Source: Oscillospiraceae bacterium
GTDB taxonomy: Bacteria > Bacillota > Clostridia > Oscillospirales > Oscillospiraceae
Length of the DNA stretch: 64,000 nt
Reading direction: 5' to 3'
NCBI GenBank assembly: GCA_017527825.1
Contig: JAFXPO010000044.1
Coordinates: 1-64,000, forward strand
Program-made: the position numbers and the translations under genes
In this document: in pieces, positions 34,234-43,456 of the stretch
Layout: every line of letters starts with the position of its first letter
Position numbering within the stretch: the first letter of the stretch is position 1
The notes under the pieces: model-generated
Seen by the model: the letters and a program-made list of their open reading frames with translations, nothing else
The model's database searches: none
Told to the model about the DNA's origin: nothing

Positions 34234-34818
34234 ATGGAACCTACGATCACGATTCTGCGTCCCGACGACTATGTGACGACCCAGTGGTCGGGCGGCGCCA
34301 CAACGCAGCTGACTATCGCGCCGGATAACGCCGTCTACGCTGACCGCGACTTCCTCTGGCGCGTCAGCAGCGCGACAGTGGAGCTGGACGAGTCCGACTT
34401 CACGTCGCTGCCGGACTTCCACCGCTATATCTCCACCGTGTGCGGGGATATGGTGCTCTCCCACAACGGCGGTGAAGAGCTGACGCTGCACCCCGGCGAC
34501 GTTCACGACTTCGACGGCGGGGATGAGACCCACTCTCGCGGTCGCTGCACGGACTTCAACCTGATGCTGCGCAAGGGCAAGGCGGACGGCGTCATGAGCG
34601 CGCTGCGCCTGAATGCCGGCGAGTTCTCCTTCGCCGCGGAGCGAAAGGCGGAAGCCATCCTGCTGTTCTGCGCCGCCGGCGGCTGCGTCGCCCGCTGTGG
34701 CATGAAGGAGTACCACTTCACCAAGGGGGAAAGCCTGCTCATCCGCGGCAGCGTCCAGATGATGCTCTACTGCAAGGAGCCGTCGATGGTGATGGCCGCA
34801 CAGATGTGGACCAAATAA
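34234..34818 (+). CDS. hutD: HutD/Ves family cupin protein
   Basis: A 194-residue bicupin-like protein of the HutD family: ILRPDDYVTTQWSGGATTQL at the N-terminus corresponds to the WkNGGGxT motif, and DFLWRVSSATVELDESDFTS to the WRiSxAxVxxdGxFS motif. HutD accompanies hut operons in many bacteria and has been proposed to moderate histidine use; no enzyme activity is established. It ends the ftcD-fchA-hutD operon and is followed by a two-way terminator. Confidence 0.85.
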   Translation: MEPTITILRPDDYVTTQWSGGATTQLTIAPDNAVYADRDFLWRVSSATVELDESDFTSLPDFHRYISTVCGDMVLSHNGGEELTLHPGDVHDFDGGDETHSRGRCTDFNLMLRKGKADGVMSALRLNAGEFSFAAERKAEAILLFCAAGGCVARCGMKEYHFTKGESLLIRGSVQMMLYCKEPSMVMAAQMWTK

Positions 34819-34848
34819 AAAAATCCCTGCCATCTGGCAGGGATTTTT
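34819..34848. terminator. Bidirectional terminator hutD / hybrid kinase
   Basis: A 13-bp stem (34819-34831 with 34836-34848) with an ATCT loop and A/T runs, between convergent genes. Confidence 0.93.
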
Positions 34849-37350
34849 TTATGCTTCGTTGCGAAGGATGCCGCCCAGCACCTCCATCAGACGCGCCACG
34901 TCAACAGGCTTTGCCACATGTCCGTCCATGCCGGCCTCCAGCGCGGCTTTTTTGTCCTCGTCGAAGGCGTTGGCGGTCATGGCGATGATGGGGATGTTCG
35001 CGTTTGGCGTTCCGGAGGTGCGGATGGCGCGGGTCGCCTCGTATCCGTTCATGGTCGGCATCTGCACATCCATGAGCACGGCGTCGAAGTAGCCCGGCTC
35101 GGCGGCGGTGACCTTCTCCACCGCCTCGGTGCCGTCGCACGCCTCCTCGACCTCAAAGTCGTTCATTTCCAGCACCGCTACCGCGATCTCGCGGTTCATC
35201 TCGATGTCGTCCACCAGCAGCAACCGCCGTCCGGCAAAGCTGATCGGCGCAAGCTCCTCCGCCTGCGGCTTTTGCTCCTCCACGGAGCCGAGCACCTTCG
35301 TCAACGCGCCGTAAAGCTCCGAAAGAAACAGCGGCTTGTTGCAAAAGCCGTTGACGCCCGCTTCGATCGCCTCATCCTTGATGGTCGGCCAGTCGTAGGC
35401 GGTCATCAGCAGGATCGGCGAGTCCTCGCCCACCGCGGCGCGAATCTGCCGCGCCACCTCAATACCGCTGAGATCGGGCAACTTCCAGTCCACGATGAAG
35501 ACGCGGAAGCCGTCGCCGCGCTCGTGCGCCTGTCGGGCGCGCAGCACCGCCTCCTTGCCGGAGAGCGTCCATTCCGGGCGCAGGCCGATCTGCGTGAGCA
35601 GGGTCGTGGCACTGTCGCAGGTGTTGAAATCGTCATCCACCACCAGCGCGTGCAGCCCGGCAAGCTCCGGGATGCGGCGGTCGGGCGCGGCGGCGGATTG
35701 CAGGCGGAAGCTCACGCTCACGATGAACTCCGAGCCTTTGCCCTTTTCCGTCTCGACGCGAATCTCGCCGCCCATCATGTCCACGATGCTCTTGGTGATC
35801 GCCATGCCGAGACCGGTGCCCTGAATGCCGCTGACGGTGGAGGTCTTTTCACGCTCAAACGCCTCAAACACGCGTGCGGCAAACTCCGGCGACATGCCGA
35901 TGCCGTTGTCCTTGACGCGGAACTCATAGCGTCCGTGTTCCGCGTCGCCGCTGTCCAGCTGGGACACGCGCACGGCGATGTGACCGCCGGCAGGGGTGTA
36001 TTTCACCGCGTTGCTCAGCAGGTTGAGCAGCACCTGATTGAGCCGCAGCTTGTCGCAGTAAACGTCCTCGTTGACGACGTTCAGCGCGTCCATGGTCAAC
36101 TCCTGCTGCTTCGCCTCCACCTGCCCGATGATGATGGTGTTCAAGTCGTGGAGAATCTCCGGCAGCGAGCAGGGCTTCTCCTCCAGCTCGATCTTGCCGC
36201 TCTCGATGCGGCTCATCTCCAGCACGTCGTTGATGAGCGAGAGCAGATGGTTGGACGACGAGCGGATCTTGCCGAGATACTCCGTGACCCGCTCGGTGTC
36301 CGAGGGGTCGCGGATGGCGAGGTTGGTAAAGCCAATGATGGCGTTCATCGGCGTGCGGATATCGTGGGACATGTTGGAGAGAAACTCGCTCTTGGCGGCG
36401 TTGGACTTTTCCGCGATCCGCGCCGCCTCGCGCAGCGCGTCGCTCTCGCGGGACTTGCGCTCAAGCCCGATGAGCAGGAAGCCGCCGAAGAACACCATAG
36501 CCGCCAGCACGAGAAAGACCAGAATGACCAGCAGGCTGATGCGCTGCACGCCCTGCATGACGACTTCCTTGGGCACATAGCCCACCAGATGATAGTCACT
36601 GTCCTCAATCACCGCGGCGTAGAGCATCACCTCACCGATGCTGGTGTTGCGGAACGCCGCCGCGCTGCCGGAGGTGTAAAGCGTGGTCTCCAGCACCTGA
36701 ATCCCCCGTGCGGCGGAGGGTTCATTAAAGATCAGCTGCTCGTCGGAATCCGGCGGAAGCGAGGTCACGATTACATTGTCGTTGATGTCCTCCACCCGTG
36801 TGCGTCCGCTGCCGCTATAGCTGTTCACGCCGAAGCGCTGATACAGCACTTCGTCCGGGAAGAGACGATACACCACGAAGGCGATGTTGTCGCCCCGCAT
36901 GGCAGGCACGGCGAACATCAGCCCCTCCCCCGCGCAATACGAAATCGCGTTCTCACCGTGGACGGCGCGCTCGATGCAGGGGAATTCGTCAATGCTGTAA
37001 GCTTTCCCGTAGAAGGGGCTGCCGTCGATGTACTGTACGCCAATGCGACCGTCACTGTCCGCCCGATCCACCGCCAGCAGCGCCGAGGTACGGTCCCCGG
37101 TGATGTGGGTGATCTCGCTTGCCACGGTGTAGAGCGCGGTCAGCTCCACCTGAAACTGCCGCTCCGTCAGCTCCGCCAGCGTCTCCGCCTGTTTCTCGCC
37201 CTGCACCTCCATGTAACGGTTGATCAGGACGTTCACGCGCATGTAGAGGAACAGCCCGATCATCACCAGCGCCAGCAGCAGCAGGATGAAGGTGCGCAGC
37301 AGACGGCGCACCCCCGGATCCGAAAATCGAATTCTGACAGACTCGTTCAT
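34849..37350 (-). CDS. Hybrid sensor histidine kinase with two receiver domains
   Basis: An 833-residue membrane kinase. TM1 is at about residues 20-37 and TM2 at 271-295; the 230 residues between are an extracytoplasmic sensor of likely PAS/Cache fold. The H-box SNMSHDIRTPMNAIIG has phospho-acceptor His329; the N-box VLLNLLSNAVKYTP and G-boxes DNGIGM and GTGLGMAI follow. Two receivers come next: one with FIVDWKLPDLSG, one with VLMDVQMPTMNGYEATRAI. There is no output or HPt domain, so phosphate must go to an unlinked partner. Its ATG overlaps the stop of the BMP-family gene by four bases, which suggests that binding protein presents ligand to this sensor. Confidence 0.93.
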   Translation of the reverse strand: MNESVRIRFSDPGVRRLLRTFILLLLALVMIGLFLYMRVNVLINRYMEVQGEKQAETLAELTERQFQVELTALYTVASEITHITGDRTSALLAVDRADSDGRIGVQYIDGSPFYGKAYSIDEFPCIERAVHGENAISYCAGEGLMFAVPAMRGDNIAFVVYRLFPDEVLYQRFGVNSYSGSGRTRVEDINDNVIVTSLPPDSDEQLIFNEPSAARGIQVLETTLYTSGSAAAFRNTSIGEVMLYAAVIEDSDYHLVGYVPKEVVMQGVQRISLLVILVFLVLAAMVFFGGFLLIGLERKSRESDALREAARIAEKSNAAKSEFLSNMSHDIRTPMNAIIGFTNLAIRDPSDTERVTEYLGKIRSSSNHLLSLINDVLEMSRIESGKIELEEKPCSLPEILHDLNTIIIGQVEAKQQELTMDALNVVNEDVYCDKLRLNQVLLNLLSNAVKYTPAGGHIAVRVSQLDSGDAEHGRYEFRVKDNGIGMSPEFAARVFEAFEREKTSTVSGIQGTGLGMAITKSIVDMMGGEIRVETEKGKGSEFIVSVSFRLQSAAAPDRRIPELAGLHALVVDDDFNTCDSATTLLTQIGLRPEWTLSGKEAVLRARQAHERGDGFRVFIVDWKLPDLSGIEVARQIRAAVGEDSPILLMTAYDWPTIKDEAIEAGVNGFCNKPLFLSELYGALTKVLGSVEEQKPQAEELAPISFAGRRLLLVDDIEMNREIAVAVLEMNDFEVEEACDGTEAVEKVTAAEPGYFDAVLMDVQMPTMNGYEATRAIRTSGTPNANIPIIAMTANAFDEDKKAALEAGMDGHVAKPVDVARLMEVLGGILRNEA

Positions 37351-38441
37351 TCCATCACCACTCCGTCTACAAGCCAGTCCATCTCATAGAGCAGATACTC
37401 GTCGGAGATGTTTTCCCCCGCACGCACCCGGTTGATGCCGGAGGCGTCGGTCACAGGACCGAAAAACACGTCAAAGCTGCCGTCCAGCAGACGCGACAGC
37501 TCGGCATTTACCAGTGCTTCCGTCTCCGCGCTCACCGCTTCAGACAGCGGGGTGAGCGCCACCATACCAGTGCGCACCCCCTCCCAGTAGTGCTTGCCGA
37601 TGGAGCGGTTGCGCTCCATCTCGTCGATTCGCGCGGCGAAGAACGGTTCCCAGTTGAACACACAGCTCGTCAGGCAGGTGTCCGGGAACAGCTCCCGGTT
37701 GTCCACGTTGGAGCCGATGGTGCAAACGCCCCGCTCATCCGCCACGCGCAGCGGGGAGATCGGGTTGACGTGCTGGGTGAGCACGTCGATGTCGTGGGCG
37801 TCCAGCAGCGCGGTGGTAACTGCCGCCGCCTTCTCTCCGTCGTTCCAGTCCTCGGTGCGGCGGACGTAAACCACCGCGTCAGGATTCACCTTCCGCACAC
37901 CAATGGCGAAGGCGTTGAGCTGGCGGATGGTTTCCGGCGTCAGGAACGCGAGCACATAGCCGATCTCATTCGTTTGCGTCTGCGCGCCCGCGACGATGCC
38001 GGCGAGGTAACGAACCTGGTACATTCGCCCCAGATAGGACGACAGGTTCTCCGCCGTTACGGTGCCGGAGGCGTTGTAGAACTCGACGTCAGGATACTCC
38101 TCCGCCAGGGAGAGCAGATAGTCGTCATAGAGATAGTTGTCACAAACGATCGCCTCGCAGCCGTCCGCGATCATGCTGCCCACCAGCCGCGGGAAGTCGT
38201 CGTTCACCGGCACGTTGTCCTGACAGCTCAGAGTGACACCCTCGAACGCCGCCGCCGCCTCCGCCAGCCCGTCGAACTGTGCCTGGGTGTAGCTGCGGTC
38301 GATGAAGCTGCCGTTCATCACCACGCCGATTTTGGAAACCTCCCGCGCCTTGATGGTCTGCGGCGGCTGATTGAGGATCATTACGCCGCCGAAAATCAGG
38401 CAGGCGCCAATGACGAGCAGAACATACCCCGCTTTTTTCAT
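37347..38441 (-). CDS. BMP-family (Med/PnrA-like) substrate-binding protein
   Basis: A 364-residue extracytoplasmic binding protein of the basic membrane protein family, whose studied members (PnrA, RfuA relatives, Med) bind purine nucleosides or riboflavin. IGVVMNGSFIDRSYTQAQFDGL and MIADGCEAIVCDNYLYDDY belong to the periplasmic-binding fold; YLAGIVAGAQTQTNEIGYVL is typical BMP. The N-terminus is hydrophobic (residues 5-24); a cysteine at 14 could be a lipobox, but the run continues, so a membrane anchor is equally possible. No ABC transporter is adjacent; instead it is flanked by two hybrid kinases and coupled to one, so sensing is more likely than transport. Confidence 0.85.
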   Translation of the reverse strand: MKKAGYVLLVIGACLIFGGVMILNQPPQTIKAREVSKIGVVMNGSFIDRSYTQAQFDGLAEAAAAFEGVTLSCQDNVPVNDDFPRLVGSMIADGCEAIVCDNYLYDDYLLSLAEEYPDVEFYNASGTVTAENLSSYLGRMYQVRYLAGIVAGAQTQTNEIGYVLAFLTPETIRQLNAFAIGVRKVNPDAVVYVRRTEDWNDGEKAAAVTTALLDAHDIDVLTQHVNPISPLRVADERGVCTIGSNVDNRELFPDTCLTSCVFNWEPFFAARIDEMERNRSIGKHYWEGVRTGMVALTPLSEAVSAETEALVNAELSRLLDGSFDVFFGPVTDASGINRVRAGENISDEYLLYEMDWLVDGVVME

Positions 38442-38486
38442 GCCCCCGCCCTCCTCTTCTTTTAAATTCAGTCCGTTCTCTTCCCG

Positions 38487-41384
38487 CTATTTCAAAATGT
38501 GAGACAGCGTCTTCATCAGCTTCTCCACGTCAATGGGCTTGGCGACGTGAGCGTTCATGCCCGCATCCTTTGCGCTTTTGATGTCCTCGCTGAAAGCGTT
38601 CGCGGTCATGGCGACAATGGGGATCGACGCGAGCGCGGCGTCGTCCAGTGCGCGGATCGCGCGGGCTGCCTCGTAGCCGTTCATCACCGGCATCTGAATG
38701 TCCATCAGCACGGCGTTGTAGTATCCCGGCGCGGAGGCGGCAACCTTCTCCACCGCTTCCTTGCCGTTCACGGCGGTTTCCAGCGTAAAACCCACCTCGC
38801 CGAGAATCTCCAGCGCGATCTCGCGGTTGATCTCGTTGTCCTCCACCAGCAACAGGCGCATGGAGTCGAAATCCAGCTCGGTGAGCACCTCGTCCTCGTC
38901 CTCCTGCTCCGTGCCGACGCCGCTTTGCAGCTCCAGCTGGATGACAAACTCCGTGCCCGCGCCCGGAGCGGTAATGACCTCGATGGTGCCGCCCATCATG
39001 TCCACGATGCTCTTGGTGATCGCCATGCCGAGACCGGTGCCCTGAATGCCGCTGACCGTGGAGGTGCGTTCACGCTCGAACGCCTCAAACACACGGGCGG
39101 CAAACTCCGGCGACATGCCGATGCCGCTGTCCTTGACCCGCAGCTCATACCTACCGCGACCGTCCTGCTCATCGCCGATCTGCCAGAGCGTGACGGAGAT
39201 GCTGCCGCCCTGCGGCGTGAACTTGTAGGCGTTGCTCAGGAGATTGAGCAGCACGCGGTTGAACCGGTTCTTGTCGCATAGGACGTGGCGGTTTTTCACC
39301 TGCGAGGCGTCCACATAAAACTCGATCTGCTTCTCCGCCATCTGGGGAGCAAACATGTCCCGCGCCTCGTTCAGCGTTTCGCGCAGGTCCATTTCCACCG
39401 GCTCCAGCTCCATGCGCCCGCTCTCAATGCGGCTCATTTCCAGCACGTCGTTGATGAGCGCCAGCAGATGCCGGCTGGACGCCTTGATCTCGGCGAGATA
39501 CTCCCTCACCTGTTCCAGGCTGTTGTCATCGCGTTCAGCGAGGTTGGTATAGCCGATAATGGCGTTCATCGGCGTGCGGATGTCGTGGGACATATTGGAG
39601 AGGAAGGTGGTCTTTGCCTTGCTGCTCTCCTCGGCAAGGGCGCGCCTGACCTCCTGCTCTTTCTCCCGTTTTCGCATGGAGTCGTAAATGCCGATCATGA
39701 TGATGAGTGCCAGCACGATGATCGCCATTTGGATCATGCTGTTTTTCGACAGCGTGTCGTTCACCAGCGCCATCTGCTTTTCAATATAGTCTTCCGTGTC
39801 GTCGCGCTCAATCTCGTCCATTTCGATGCCGTGCTCCGCCAGCTCCGCGACATTGTACTCACTGAGGTTGTGCAGCACCTCGCGAGTCGCGTCCTGCGTC
39901 GCCTGCTTGACCCACATGAGCGTCGTGAAGAAGATCAGGAACAGCAGCCCGATCCACACGATCGTGGACTTGCCGAAACGCCTCGCCTCATCGCGGGTGA
40001 ACACAAAGCGGGAGAAGACGAAGCCGAGAATGCTCCAGCCCGCGAGAATCAGGTAGGACTCCGTCGCCATCATCTGCGCCGACGACGCCATGAAGTAGAA
40101 GAAGAACACCAGCGACATCGCCAAGCCCACCGCACCGGCTGCCTGAACGCTTCGCCTGCCGTCCTTCCACGCGTTGACAAACGCCGCGGCAGAGGTGTAG
40201 CCATAGGCGATGGTCGCGCCGATGGTGTTGACGTCCACGATCCAGCCGATCGCCGTTCTACCGACAAAGGGGACAAAGAGCGAAATGGCAATCAGAAAAA
40301 CCATCGCGTTGCGGGGATTGTGGTCCTCGTTGAGCTCGCCGAACCACTTGGGCAGGATGCCGTCCCCCGCCATGGCGCAAAGCAGGCGGCTCGCGGCGAT
40401 GTAGTTGCCCACCAGCCCGGTGATGATCGCCGCCGCGGTGGTGACGACCAACGCCACCAGCCCCATTCGACCCATGACGCTCTCCGTCGCGTAGAAGGTG
40501 GGCAGCGCCTCCAGACCGGTGCGAGAGCCAAGGCCGGCGATGTAGTCCGCCCAGCCGCCGCAGCCCTCCGGCTGGACAGCCGCCGCCATGAACGTCAGCA
40601 GGATGTACGCAGCCGCGCTGGTTAACAGCGCCGCCGCCATGATCCAGATAATTTTCTTAGGAGAAAACTGAAAACCGGAGGCGGAGTTAGACACCGATTC
40701 AAACCCCACGAACGCCCACGGCGTCAGCGCCACAATCCCAGCGATCTGGCGCAGATGACCGCCGCGATCCGGCGCGAAGGCGGGCGTCATCACAGCGTCC
40801 ATCGTCCCGCCGCGCCCCAGCACCGCAACGGCGCATACGGCAATACCGGCGAGCAGCACCAGCGCCAACGCGATCTGAACCCAGATTGCAAGGTGCCTGC
40901 CTCGGATGCATACATAGCCGAAAATGACAATCGCCGCCATGGAGACCAACACTTCGCCGAAATAGATGTCATACCCCAGCAGCTGATAGTGGAAGCCAAA
41001 CCGGAACAATCCCCCCAGGAGATTGCGCCCGATCAGCGCCAGCGCGGTGGCGTTCGCCCAGATGATCGCGATGTACACCAGCATCAGGAACCACGCGCTG
41101 AGGAAGCCGTGGTCGTAGCCGAAGGTGCGGATCGAATATGTCAGCGTACCGCCCCCGTCCGGGAACTTGTTCATTAAGTAATGGTAGTTCACGCCGATAA
41201 TGAGCATGACCAGCGCGCCGATCGCGATGCCCAGCGCCGTGCCCAGCGGTCCAGCCGCACCCAGAAATGTCGTGCCCGGCATAACGAAAGCGCCCCAGCC
41301 CACCGCGCAGCCAAAGGACAGCGCCCACGCGCCAAGCGGCGAGAGATAGCGGGCGCTGCGGTCAGGATTCGCGTGATTCTCCAT
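38487..41384 (-). CDS. APC-family amino-acid permease fused to hybrid histidine kinase and receiver
   Basis: A 965-residue fusion. Residues 1-490 form an amino-acid/polyamine permease with about 12-13 helices: GCAVGWGAFVMPGTTF near 25-40 is the APC substrate-binding helix 1, and WAFVGFESVSNSASGFQFSPKK near 223-244 matches helix 6 and the following loop. Residues 491-549 are polar and probably extracytoplasmic; 550-568 is a further helix. A coiled linker then leads to the kinase: H-box NMSHDIRTPMNAIIG with His600, VLLNLLSNAYKFTP, DSGIGM, GTGLGMAI, and a C-terminal receiver from about 845 with VLMDIQMPVMNGYEAARAI. ATG 41384 is behind AGAGG. The plan is that of CbrA, the transporter-kinase of pseudomonads that controls histidine use, but with an APC instead of an SLC5 transporter. 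Confidence 0.93.
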   Translation of the reverse strand: MENHANPDRSARYLSPLGAWALSFGCAVGWGAFVMPGTTFLGAAGPLGTALGIAIGALVMLIIGVNYHYLMNKFPDGGGTLTYSIRTFGYDHGFLSAWFLMLVYIAIIWANATALALIGRNLLGGLFRFGFHYQLLGYDIYFGEVLVSMAAIVIFGYVCIRGRHLAIWVQIALALVLLAGIAVCAVAVLGRGGTMDAVMTPAFAPDRGGHLRQIAGIVALTPWAFVGFESVSNSASGFQFSPKKIIWIMAAALLTSAAAYILLTFMAAAVQPEGCGGWADYIAGLGSRTGLEALPTFYATESVMGRMGLVALVVTTAAAIITGLVGNYIAASRLLCAMAGDGILPKWFGELNEDHNPRNAMVFLIAISLFVPFVGRTAIGWIVDVNTIGATIAYGYTSAAAFVNAWKDGRRSVQAAGAVGLAMSLVFFFYFMASSAQMMATESYLILAGWSILGFVFSRFVFTRDEARRFGKSTIVWIGLLFLIFFTTLMWVKQATQDATREVLHNLSEYNVAELAEHGIEMDEIERDDTEDYIEKQMALVNDTLSKNSMIQMAIIVLALIIMIGIYDSMRKREKEQEVRRALAEESSKAKTTFLSNMSHDIRTPMNAIIGYTNLAERDDNSLEQVREYLAEIKASSRHLLALINDVLEMSRIESGRMELEPVEMDLRETLNEARDMFAPQMAEKQIEFYVDASQVKNRHVLCDKNRFNRVLLNLLSNAYKFTPQGGSISVTLWQIGDEQDGRGRYELRVKDSGIGMSPEFAARVFEAFERERTSTVSGIQGTGLGMAITKSIVDMMGGTIEVITAPGAGTEFVIQLELQSGVGTEQEDEDEVLTELDFDSMRLLLVEDNEINREIALEILGEVGFTLETAVNGKEAVEKVAASAPGYYNAVLMDIQMPVMNGYEAARAIRALDDAALASIPIVAMTANAFSEDIKSAKDAGMNAHVAKPIDVEKLMKTLSHILK

Positions 41385-41457
41385 GGGGGATACCTCTTTC
41401 CAATTGCCAATGCATTGCCGTCCAGAACGGCAGAACTTCCCTTTTACATTATCCGTT

Positions 41458-41486
41458 ATCATATCACGGCGGTTTCTGGATTACAA
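41458..41486 (-). promoter_or_regulatory. Promoter of the sensory operon (permease-kinase, BMP, kinase)
   Basis: Minus strand TTGTAA (41481-41486), 17-base spacer, TATGAT (41458-41463). Confidence 0.7.
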
Positions 41487-41522
41487 GCCCCTCCGTGTCG
41501 AAAAAAGCAAATGCGTTTCCGC

Positions 41523-41551
41523 TTGTCAATCCGGCGAAAACAGGTTACAAT
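41523..41551 (+). promoter_or_regulatory. Promoter of the radical SAM gene
   Basis: TTGTCA (41523-41528), 17-base spacer, TACAAT (41546-41551). Confidence 0.75.
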
Positions 41552-41593
41552 GGCGCTCTGAAAGAAAACGTCAGAAAGGTGTAAACAGCCGTC

Positions 41594-42691
41594 ATGTGTA
41601 ATGAACCGTTTGATCTTCAGGAATACCTTGCCAACGGCGTGGAAAAAATCGTTGCCGACGCAGTGCGCGCCACGCTGAAAAACCCGCGGGAGAGCGCGTT
41701 TATGCTCCAATTTGCCGCCGCCAGCCGCGGCGCGTCCCAAAAGCGGAAGGACGCCGAGGCGCGCGGCGAGCATATCCCGCCGTTCTTGATCGCCAGCATC
41801 ACCAGTGAGTGCAACCTGCACTGCGCGGGCTGCTACTCCCGCTGCAACCACGCCACCGTGGACGAAGCGCCGGTCAGCCAGCTGAGCAGCGAGGAATGGT
41901 TCCGCATCTTTGACGAGGCGGACGAGCTGGGCGTCAGCTTCATCCTGCTGGCGGGCGGCGAGCCGATGCTCCGTCAGGACATCATCGAGGCGGCGGGGAA
42001 AAAGCCCAACATCCTGTTCCCCATCTTCACCAACGGCACCTTTCTGGGACCGCAGTACTTCCGCATCCTCGACCGCTGCCGCAACCTCATCCCCATCCTG
42101 AGCATCGAGGGCGACCGGACGAGCACCGACGCGCGGCGCGGCGAGGGCGTCTACGACCGGCTCGTGCGCTGCATGGACGGGCTGCATCAGCGCGGTCTGA
42201 TCTTTGGCGCGTCCGTGACGGTCACGACGCAAAACCTCCGCGAGGTCACGTCGGAGGCGTTCCTGAGCACCCTCTCCGAGCGGGGCTGCAAGGCGGTCAT
42301 CTATGTGGAGTTCGTACCAGTGACGGAGGAGAGCAGGGAGCTGGCGCTGGGAGACGCGGAACGGGAGATTCTCAGACGCGAGATCGCACGACTGCGCGGG
42401 GAACGGATGGTCTACATCTCCTTCCCCGGCGATGAGAAAAGCTCCGGCGGCTGCGTCGCGGCGGGGCGCGGATTCTTTCACATCAATTCCCACGGCGGCG
42501 CGGAGCCATGTCCGTTTTCGCCCTACTCGGACGTGAACATCCGGGACACATCCCTGCGCGAGGCACTGCACTCGCCGCTGTTCACCGCGCTGCGCGACGG
42601 GAACCTGCTGCTGGACGACCACGACGGCGGCTGCGTCCTGTACGAAAAGCGAGCGCAGGTGGAGGCACTGCTGGCGCACAGCCGCTCGTAA
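41594..42691 (+). CDS. Radical SAM protein with SPASM-like C-terminus
   Basis: A 365-residue radical S-adenosylmethionine protein. Cys73, Cys77 and Cys80 (CNLHCAGC) bind the 4Fe-4S cluster; a further Cys84 is close by. LLAGGEPMLR is the GGE motif for SAM amino-group binding, and LSIEGDRTSTD and CPFSPYSDVNI follow. A cysteine in the C-terminal part (SSGGCVAAG, near 290) and later ones suggest an auxiliary cluster. Neither a peptide precursor gene nor a partner is next to it, so the substrate is unknown. AGAAAGGTG lies before ATG 41594. It is transcribed alone and ends at a strong terminator. Confidence 0.9.
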   Translation: MCNEPFDLQEYLANGVEKIVADAVRATLKNPRESAFMLQFAAASRGASQKRKDAEARGEHIPPFLIASITSECNLHCAGCYSRCNHATVDEAPVSQLSSEEWFRIFDEADELGVSFILLAGGEPMLRQDIIEAAGKKPNILFPIFTNGTFLGPQYFRILDRCRNLIPILSIEGDRTSTDARRGEGVYDRLVRCMDGLHQRGLIFGASVTVTTQNLREVTSEAFLSTLSERGCKAVIYVEFVPVTEESRELALGDAEREILRREIARLRGERMVYISFPGDEKSSGGCVAAGRGFFHINSHGGAEPCPFSPYSDVNIRDTSLREALHSPLFTALRDGNLLLDDHDGGCVLYEKRAQVEALLAHSRS

Positions 42692-42692
42692 G

Positions 42693-42727
42693 AAAAACCG
42701 CTTTTGCCGTTGGCAAAAGCGGTTTTT
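42693..42727 (+). terminator. Terminator after the radical SAM gene
   Basis: A 16-bp stem (42693-42708 with 42712-42727) with a GTT loop and T run; it also carries an A run and could work on the minus strand. Confidence 0.92.
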
Positions 42728-42740
42728 ACGTTTTCTGATA

Positions 42741-42910
42741 TCATTCGTCGCGGATCAGGCTCCCCAGCGTGACGAACAGATACTCGGTTCCTGCATAGCG
42801 GTCAGCGCCGTCAGCAGCACGTCCTCTGCGCCGGGACCCGGCATCGGCCGCTCGCCCACCGTCAGGCGCGGTTCCGCTTTGCCGCGACGCTCCAACCACG
42901 CAGCTTTCAT
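42741..42910 (-). pseudogene. Remnant of a zinc-type dehydrogenase (MDR) gene
   Basis: From ATG 42910 the first 40 codons (MKAAWLERRGKAEPRLTVGE, then RPMPGPGAEDVLL) match the N-terminus of medium-chain alcohol/polyol dehydrogenases. The frame then breaks off and ends at 42755. In the next frame the last 20 codons before a stop at 42741 read like the C-terminus of a protein (RYAGTEYLFVTLGSLIRDE). The middle of the gene, some 300 codons, is missing. Confidence 0.6.
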
Positions 42911-43347
42911 GTCTCTTCCTCCGTCCAGCTGAATAAATAGCGGTAGTTTTCCGGCGCGCCGGTATCGGTAGGCGCGTCCATGACCTTCAGTGAGCCGCCA
43001 ATTCCCTGTTCCCACGCGGTCAGGCAGAAATGATTCGCGCCGATGCCCACATCCACGCGCTGAATGATCGGGGGATCGATCTCGTCCTTTCCCTCGCTCG
43101 CCTTGGCGTAGAAGTGAAACGCGCCGTCCCGGCGCAGTATCCGCCACGGCTGCGCGTTGGTAGCGGAGGGCGCGAGCCGCAGCATTTCGAGCGCATGCAC
43201 CGTCACGGGAACGTTGAACGGATTGCGGAGGTTTTTCGCGTATGCCGTCAGCTTCGCCATGGTTTCCGCGTCCAAAGGTCTTGCGTCAAAGGTTCTCACG
43301 CTGTGCCGCGTCTGGATGGTATTGCATACCGGAAAATCAGAAAACAT
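42907..43347 (-). pseudogene. Nitroreductase-family gene with internal deletion
   Basis: An open frame of 146 codons from ATG 43347 (GAGGAACG upstream). The N-terminus (CNTIQTRHSVRTFD, then KNLRNPFNVPV) and the C-terminal part (LRLAPSATNAQPWRI, RVDVGIGANHFCLTAWEQG) belong to the nitroreductase family of about 240-250 residues, but roughly 90 residues between NVPV and LEMLRLAPS are absent and the ends are joined in frame. A functional product is doubtful. A TATAAT promoter box lies upstream near 43380. Confidence 0.65.
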
Positions 43348-43456
43348 CGTCGTTCCTCCCGTCAATTACTGGTTGATTCATTATAAAGCGTTCGTCCCAT
43401 TCTGTATATTCGCAAAATAGCAATATTGCGAAAAAGGAAACAAAATGCTACAATAA

